A stretch of 64,000 bases of DNA from Oikopleura dioica (lineage: Eukaryota; Chordata; Appendicularia; Copelata; Oikopleuridae). Position 1 is the stretch's first letter, and each line of letters starts with the position of its first letter. Below, one piece after another: positions 57,591 to 64,000 of the stretch. The stretch is taken from the NCBI GenBank assembly GCA_907165135.1, contig OU015569.1:7440501-7504500 (forward strand), written 5' to 3'. The translations under genes and the position numbers were made by a program. The notes under the pieces were generated by a model. That model was not told the origin of the DNA and searched no databases. It worked only from the letters and a program-made list of their open reading frames with translations.

Positions 57591-57747
57591 GATCAAACAA
57601 GGTACGTTAAAAATTAATCTGTCAATTTTACGATAGGCCTTGTAATCCATATGTTCAATATATTTAAGCCGTCTTGTGACAACTTTACTTACCGAAACCA
57701 ATGGCCGAGAGAATCTGAAGCGACTATGTAGTCGTTTCAACAAAAGA

Positions 57748-58139
57748 ATGCGTTTGATGAAGGAGCCGACCTTTGTTCCTTTCACACTTTCAAACTTTTG
57801 GAAATATCTGTATTCACTGCCCCACGTGACGAACGAAGACTGCGACATCGTTCTCGTGGATCCTACAAAAAATGTAAGCTATATTTCGTCATACTGTGAT
57901 TTATGAGTATTTTAGCGTAAGCATGAATCTCAAGAAAAGCGCGTGTGCAAAGCTGGATGTGCAGAAAAGATCGAAGGTTTAAGGAAGGAGTTTTCAGTTC
58001 TGAGTACTGAGGTAAATTGAACAAATTGTACCTTCTTAAAATTACGTCTTAGTTTCAACTTGTGACTGAAGCTTGTGGCGCTGAACTCGAAACTATGTCA
58101 ATTCCGAACGATCTCACATCGAATGGTCTTCCAATATGA
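57748..58139 (+). CDS. Small protein, unknown, 5' end uncertain
   Basis: Exons to 57873, about 57917-58011 and about 58055-58139 join in phase 0 through introns of about 42 nt. The open frame extends upstream of ATG 57748 to about 57650, so there may be an earlier exon. The middle exon has two Cys in VCKAGCAEKIEGLRKEF and a likely helix. The end is DLTSNGLPI. No known family. Confidence 0.5.
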
Positions 58140-58600
58140 AATTCGCAGTACTCCCCTACGAAATACACGATTTCAAAATTATTCCTGAAACTACCACTTA
58201 TTTTTGCCCATTTTCAACAAGTTCACCTCTTCTCAATATCACTCTTCATCCATCCCCGGTGAGGGAACCTCACTTTTTATAATAAGTTCAAAAACTACTT
58301 TAAAATATATTTTCTATAAATTCTATTTTCGTATTGTTCAATAAATAGATATGGCTTATGAATAAATACTACCTGATAGATCCTCATCAGGTAGTTCCTG
58401 ATGGCTTTATCTGGTATATAGTCAGCAATGTCGAGAAAATCCTAAAAAAACAACTCGCAAGATTTTTTTGGAACATTTTTTGAATGCAACGTGCAGCGTG
58501 ATAGTGATCTTCGGCTCATTCCGGTCTTTATTTTCTCATGCGTTAAAAAAATAATAGAGAAGTGAGCAAGAGAATAAACCAGTCAGATTATTTGGCATAC
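58140..58600. other. Intergenic region with a 9-bp stem-loop at 58369-58394
   Basis: CTACCTGAT and ATCAGGTAG flank an 8-base loop, a perfect hairpin. AATAAA occurs at about 58340 and could end the small gene upstream. The rest is the 5' flank of the astacin-like gene. Confidence 0.45.
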
Positions 58601-60741
58601 ATGTTTGGGAGTATTGTGCTCTTGCTGAGTGCAGTGCATGCCCTCACAACGTGGAATCAGTACCCAGATCAAAAAGGCGGATTTCTTGTTTACTACAGCT
58701 TTGGCCATTCTCTTCCAACCTCTGTTAGGAACACACTCTTAAAGCATTTCAATGACTTGGATGAGCATACTTGTTTAACCATGTCGGATGTTGGTGTTCA
58801 AGAGAATCTTTTCGTTCAGTATGGACTTCCATTCATCAAATTTGTCTATAATACTGCTGCAAGTTATCAGTGTTCTTCAACTAGGGATGAGTCTAATATA
58901 CGATTATAGAATATTTTTATTTATAATTGGGAGCATTTGAGGTTATGATAAATACAAGTTTTTATCCCGAAGTATAGAGGATACGGTGGGCAGTCAACTC
59001 AGCTTGTGACCATTCAGGCAAAATGCGATGATGATATTTCTTTGGGACAAATGCTGCTGCACACTCTTGGCGCTGAGTATGAGCACAGGCGACGCGTTGC
59101 ACGAAAATACTTGACATTCGCATTTGAAGAGAGCGAGATTCGCGTTAGAAACTGTCGTTATAATGGCAGTCCCCTTACATGTACCGGATGCTCTAGAATT
59201 CCCACTACTGTAACGGACGTCGATCATAAAGGCATGAGTAACTTTTCTTTTTAAAAATTATTTCTAAAAATCAGAGAGTGGAGCGCCTTACGATCCTCTC
59301 TCCATTATGTCTCTTCCCTCGGGAGGCTGCTCGAAAAAGATGGATTCTGTTCGAGAGGATTTCATTACGAGTTCAATTGGTCCTCTGGTAGCAAGAAGTC
59401 GCTTTTCTGCTGAAGATATACTCGGCATTCAGAATCTTTATTGTCCCCATTTCAATACGTACAACTTTTGCGATGATTACCAGGTAATTTTTGAAAATGA
59501 GTTTCGTTGATTAACTATAAAATAGCCCGTTGGAGAATTCACAAAATACAGACTTCGCTACCCCGTCAGCTTTCGATGCGATGGGAGTAGCGATTGTTTC
59601 GATGGCTCAGATGAAGATGACTGTGCTTGCACAGAGCGGTACTGTGCCGGCGCAAGTGCAAAGTGCTCTCTTGGGGAGTGTAAATGTCGACATGGTTTCG
59701 AGCTTGATCCTTGCAAGTTTTAATGTATTTTGAATCCAAATAAATTATTTTTAGCCGGAGAAACATCAGCTTGCTTTCCCGAGTATGATGCGCTGTGTTC
59801 TGACGGTTATTGCAATAGCTTGGATGACAAATGTGAGATCAAATCGAACACCCAAACATGCCTCTCGAAGTCTTTTTGTGGAACGCAAATTAAACACAAT
59901 CACTTACTTCCTAACTATCTAGAGTACAGGCTGGTAAATTCCTTTCAAGGAGATACAAGCACTTGTTCATCTCATGTTGAGATAAATTCAAAAGTTTTCA
60001 ATCTAACAAACGAGGAAAGAGTTTCAAGAATATCCGCTAACGGGACTCGCCAAAGAAAATTGGATATTTAGTTAACTCTGAGAAAAGATTGTAAATTTAC
60101 ATCCCGTCTATGCACTGTATACGAATTCACCTTCACATTCGAAGTTCTTATGCTTTAGGAGTGATTTTGGCTGGGTTCTAGTCGACAAAGTTATTAACTC
60201 GTGCGACACTACTTGCGGAATTGAATGGTTTTATCCTGAAGACACTTACTGTCTTGGAGAGAGTGACAGCCGAATTATGGTTTGGGACACAGTTCATTCT
60301 ATGTTCCGCTCGTTCGAGCAAGTTTTGTGTTCTGGTGGAACTGGGGAAGCAACAGAATACCGAGACGAATTCGGCTGTTTCTCACATTTCGACGGAAAAA
60401 TAAAGGTTCTCCCTTTGGTCGTTGAGTAGGAATAATAACTTTCTTAAGAAAACATCAATGATGAATGAATGCGTTCTGAACCCATCTTCCTGTGATGCTT
60501 TACCAAACTCAAGTTGTGTCGACACAAATGGTGGTTTTCTATGCATTTGTGATAGAGGTTTTGTAAAAAATGAGTTCGGAGAATGCGTAGACATTGATGA
60601 GTGTGACACGGAACAACAAATGTGTCCCGCTTCTATGTCTTGCTTGAATACTGTTGGCTCCTTTGATTGCTTATGTGGCGTGATGAGTGAATCCCATTTC
60701 CCGATACCAGAATTCGATACTCATTCTGTTCTGACGATAGG
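58601..60741 (+). CDS. Secreted astacin-like protein with a degenerate active site, LDLa and EGF domains
   Basis: ATG 58601 starts a signal peptide (MFGSIVLLLSAVHALTTW). The second exon (about 58978) carries the astacin core, but the zinc motif HExxHxxGxxHE reads QMLLHTLGAEYE: first and third His and the catalytic Glu are gone. The Met-turn region is PYDPLSIMSLPSGG. The next exon (59525-59716) has an LDL-receptor class A repeat, FRCDGSSDCFDGSDEDDC, and an EGF-like CKCRHGFELDP. A Cys-poor domain with GWVLVDKVINSCDTTCG follows. Two EGF modules end the unit, the second with the calcium-binding DIDECDTEQ. Introns are short and mostly GT-AG. It is probably a non-proteolytic secreted or matrix protein. 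It may be joined to the next module. Confidence 0.7.
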
Positions 60742-60761
60742 TATGAAATAACATTTTAGGA

Positions 60762-63545
60762 ATGTTAGAGAACAGTTCAGATGGAATTAATGGCCAGCGA
60801 AATAATAAAGACGTGCGTGAAAAACCTGAGAGAGACGATGTTGACTTGCTTGGTGATATTCGATTTACATCTTCTCAAGCTGCGCGACTTGCACAACGAG
60901 GAGTTTTCCCTCCAGAACGTTTTATTGATAGCAATCCCAGTCTTATGCTCTCTGAGAGAAAAATCAAAGGATCAGAATATGACAACTAACTATCCGTTCG
61001 CAAAAAATCTTATTCACGAGCTTTGATGATTTCAAAAAACTTTTGTGGGGCCGGAAATGGTAAAAAAACTGCAAGTGCAGTTTTCTTCAGCTCGTCAAGA
61101 CGAGTCGAATGATGGGTCTAACTCCTAATAATTCTAAGGATTGACCGGTTTACCGGCTGGTTACCGGAAAATACGTTGTCACCGGCCGTTTTTGTTCTAG
61201 AAGTGATAGACTGATGTTTGACACCGGAAATTGTTCCTTATAGTCAGTTTTCCTGCAGGCTAAAAGATGAAGGTTTTATCAATTCTCTGAAGAGAGTTAT
61301 CACTAAAAAGAGTAATTTTTACTAAAATTTTGTTGTTGCTGCACGTTCCTAATTTCTAGTCCCATTTTCGCCAAAAATAGTATTTTATTGATAACTCTCT
61401 TCAGAGAATTGATAAAACCTTTATCTTTTAGCCTGCAGGTAAACTGACTATAAGGAACAATTTCCGGTGTCAAACATTAGTCTATCACTTCTAGAACAAA
61501 AACGGCCGGTGACAACGTATTTTCCGGTAACCAGCCGGTAAACTGGTCAATCCTTAGAATTATTAGGAGTTAGACCCATCATTCGACTCGTCTTGACGAG
61601 CTGAAGAAAACTGCACTTGCAGTTTTTTACCATTTCCGGCCCCACTAAAAGTTTTTTGAAATCATCTTTATAGATATTCTATTGAAGGTTTCGCACGAGA
61701 TGCTGATGACACGGTTAAAAAATGGAAAGATTATTTTGATGAAACATCGAGTAAATATCAAGTGCCCTGGATTTTCAGTCCGACTTATCCGCCAGAGTGG
61801 CAGCCTTATGTTCGGGCTGCTTTAGCTGAATTTGAAAGATCTACTTGCATAAAGACCGTTGAAATTTCTTCATCAGAGGTAAAAAAGACCAACTCTGAAA
61901 CGAGAATTATATGTTTAGGTGGACAACTGGGACTCGGTCATATACGTTCATCGCGGAGAAAATGGGCCGGTCGGAGCAGCTGGCTGCTGGTCTTACGTAG
62001 GTAATGCACAACTTGGTCTCCAGCATCTCAGTCTTTCCGGGGGGTGCACAAACACCAAAACAGTTCAGCATGAGTTTATCCATGCGCTTGGTTTCTGGCA
62101 TGAGCAACAACGTGGCGATTTCGCGAGCAATATTAACATGAACAAAGAGGCATATTCCTGCGACGAATCCTTCTGGGGTCCAACATACCAATGCTTGATG
62201 GATTGTGAAGATGGATTTAGCCAGTGGAAGGATTTGCACTCACCTTATGATTTTGACTCGATCATGCACTATTACGGAAACACTTGTTCTGATGGGTCGA
62301 TTCCGTTGATGACCCATAAAGGTGATAATTTACCGCTGCGAAAATCATTGAGCTTTTGAAGGTACCACCGCGGGTGTTGAACCGAATCCACCGGGTGATA
62401 GAATGACAACACAAGATGCTCTGCAAATTAACGCATTCTATGAGTGCCCCATCCAAAGAACATTTTCTTGCAACACATGGAACTATCCCTCACAGAGCGT
62501 GTACTTGGAATCAAGGAGATGTGACGGCGTTCTGGACTGTATCGATGGTAGCGATGAGGATCCTGCTAAATGCAATACCGAGAATAATTGCAGTAACCAA
62601 ATTCAACTTGCCGGAAATATTTATGTTAAAAGTGGCGACGCAAATGGTCGACTCGTCTACTTATCTCAAGACAGATTGAGGAAATTGTGCTTTCACTCGA
62701 AGACATTAATCGGACATGGATACTGGATAGTTGTCGAAAACGTGGAGGGGCAGGAAGCGTCATGTGAGTCAACGTGCGGAGCTATAATTATGGCAGAGCT
62801 TCCCGAATGGAGTCGATGTGTTGACGGGGCTACTTTCAAAACTTACGATTCAGTAACGCAGCAATGGAAAGAACATTCCAATCCGATATTCTACACGGCA
62901 ACTTCTGACGACAACGTATTGACAACAACGACGACAACAACGACGACTACACTTGGTGTCAATGATTACGTTCAGCTATCTGGAGTGAGCGTTCACAAGA
63001 AATACAATGGCTTGTACGTTAAATCTGGAATATTGAATGGAGAAGACTACTTTTCTAAAAAGTTTCGCGGAACCAGCAGAGCAGAAACAGAAAGTCATTT
63101 TTTGTTTCTGTCGGAGAGCGGGAACTCTTGGATCGTATCGTCCGAGCTAAATTCGCAATCTGGTGATTTGTATCTTTCAGTTGTCGGAGGAGCTACTTTA
63201 GAAACATCTGAGAGCTGGTTTCAGAAGGTAGGAGGTGAATGGATAGAAGCATCGATTTCAACAGAAATTGCAAATAATATGCTGCCAGTTGATGAATGTG
63301 AAACAATAGAAAACCCTTGTTCTGATCCGCTCAAATCTTGTGTTGATAAACTCGATGGGTATTCTTGTGAATGCATTTCCGGCTATGTTGAAGAAGGAAA
63401 CTCTTGTGTTGATTTCGAAGAATGTAAATTCGAGGGCACTTGCGAAAGTGGATACATTTGTACGGAGCTCATCGGATCCTACAAGTGTGTGTGTCCTGTC
63501 TCGCAACCAGTCTCGGATTCATATAATACTTCGTTTATTTTCTAA
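60762..63545 (+). CDS. Astacin metalloprotease with propeptide, LDLa, repeated NG-SG domain and EGF modules
   Basis: Opens with a propeptide whose DLLGDIRFTSSQ resembles the FEGDI aspartate-switch of astacin propeptides. An intron holding the foldback element (61025-61666) follows, then VPWIFSPTYPPEWQPYV, the mature N-terminus. Zinc motif HEFIHALGFWHEQQR near 62068 and Met-turn DSIMHYYG near 62260 are intact. Next come an LDLa repeat (RRCDGVLDCIDGSDED), two copies of a domain starting YVKSGDANGRLVYLS and YVKSGILNGEDYF, separated by a poly-Thr linker, and two EGF modules. No signal peptide is seen at ATG 60762, so it may continue from the upstream gene or lack its first exon. The donor of the foldback intron was not resolved. 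Confidence 0.7.
61025..61666. repeat. Foldback element: 278-nt inverted arms around an 86-nt loop
   Basis: The left arm, 61025-61302, starts GATGATTTCAAAAAACTTTT. The right arm, 61389-61666, is its near-perfect reverse complement, ending AAAAGTTTTTTGAAATCATC. The arms differ at only a few positions. Flanks share CTTT, compatible with a tiny target duplication. It has no open frame and lies in a plus-strand intron, so a transcript through it would fold into a long hairpin. It looks like a young non-autonomous MITE or foldback transposon. Confidence 0.92.
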
Positions 63546-63556
63546 CCGTTGCAAGT

Positions 63557-63949
63557 GTGAATTCCGAAACAGGCCATCATGATCTTCCTGATATTTCTTC
63601 AACTCGGCGAAGTGACTTAGGAGAGACCAAGATCCAACGCAGCGTCCGCAAAGAAAATCGTAGATCTCTAGTAGACGATCTTCGATTCAGCAAAAGACAG
63701 TACAATTTAATGCTGAAGCGGGGAATCACTATTTCGTACGATTCAGTTTCCAAATCAAGCTTGAGCAATACTCGTCATTTAGTGCAGTGGTTCAAACTTT
63801 CTTGTGAGGATAAAAATTATTTCGAAATAATAGAAAAAAATATAAATTGGAACCCAAATAAGCAATACTCCCAACTCTCGCCCGGGGAGCAGATGCTCTT
63901 GTTCAAAAATGGACGGACACATGGGATCAAAGTTCCAAGAGTTATCTAG
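63557..63949 (+). CDS. Propeptide of a third astacin-type module, 5' part
   Basis: SLVDDLRFSKRQYNLMLKRG here aligns with DLLGDIRFTSSQAARLAQRG of the preceding module, so it is the propeptide of another unit that would continue beyond 64000. The frame is open from about 63560 to the stop at 63949, which may lie in an intron. The join to the preceding EGF exon near 63512-63554 is unresolved: the canonical donor gives a stop. Confidence 0.5.
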   Translation: MNSETGHHDLPDISSTRRSDLGETKIQRSVRKENRRSLVDDLRFSKRQYNLMLKRGITISYDSVSKSSLSNTRHLVQWFKLSCEDKNYFEIIEKNINWNPNKQYSQLSPGEQMLLFKNGRTHGIKVPRVI

Positions 63950-64000
63950 TTCCGTATTATTTTATGTCAAGCTACCCTGAAGAATATAAAGAACCCATAA

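Noticed and set aside
57336-57848. Minus frame of 170 codons as a gene
   Set aside because: It overlaps the plus-strand small gene whose three exons join in phase, and it has no recognised domain.
1-64000. CRISPR arrays, bacterial operons or Shine-Dalgarno sites
   Set aside because: Intron-rich animal genes throughout; no regularly spaced direct repeats of CRISPR size were seen.

Overview
The window looks like nuclear DNA from an animal with a very compact genome. Most genes are split by GT-AG introns of about 35-60 nt, intergenic gaps can be under 100 nt, and the host genes are metazoan: galactose 3-O-sulfotransferase, a transmembrane collagen with a furin site, astacin/LDLa/EGF proteins, SDHAF2 and an m-AAA protease. 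An appendicularian tunicate such as Oikopleura fits best. That is inference from gene style and content, since no taxonomic marker is present.

Layout. 1-1.0 kb: 5' part of a GAL3ST gene (minus). 2.0-6.3 kb: SDHAF2, an AFG3L2-type mitochondrial protease and a small membrane RING protein, head to tail on plus and possibly an operon. 6.3-9.1 kb: no confident gene. 9.2-15.6 kb: a MACIT-type transmembrane collagen. 16.7-20.5 kb: a tail-anchored micro-protein and a cellular (QDE-1/EGO-1 type) RNA-dependent RNA polymerase with its DLDGD motif. 20.8-24.2 kb: a long serine-rich acidic protein of unknown function.

24.2-47.6 kb is a large virus-like element of the Polinton/Maverick class, about 23 kb. 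It carries protein-primed type B DNA polymerase, rve integrase, FtsK/HerA-type packaging ATPase, adenain-like cysteine protease and a double-jelly-roll type major capsid protein. It also carries about a dozen further genes: a small basic protein overlapping the protease, a mucin-like single-pass membrane protein, a coiled-coil protein and two paralogous proteins that may be OB folds, one ending in a SUMO-interaction-like motif. Most of its genes carry short spliceosomal introns. Both non-coding ends hold copies of a TAAAATGAATC motif. I did not find clear terminal inverted repeats.

47.6-56.6 kb, on minus, is a run of damaged host-gene pieces: GGA adaptor, INTS4, PSMC6/Rpt4 and 2-oxoglutarate dehydrogenase E1. 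Each carries stops or frameshifts. Between them lie two genes that look intact, a SAP-TPR protein and an SR-rich protein. 57.7-58.1 kb holds a small gene.

58.6-64.0 kb is a tandem array of secreted astacin-LDLa-EGF modules. The first protease domain has lost its zinc ligands and catalytic Glu; the second is intact. A 642-bp foldback element with two 278-nt arms sits between them. Exon models were built by eye from reading frame and splice phase, so start codons and some junctions are uncertain where stated.
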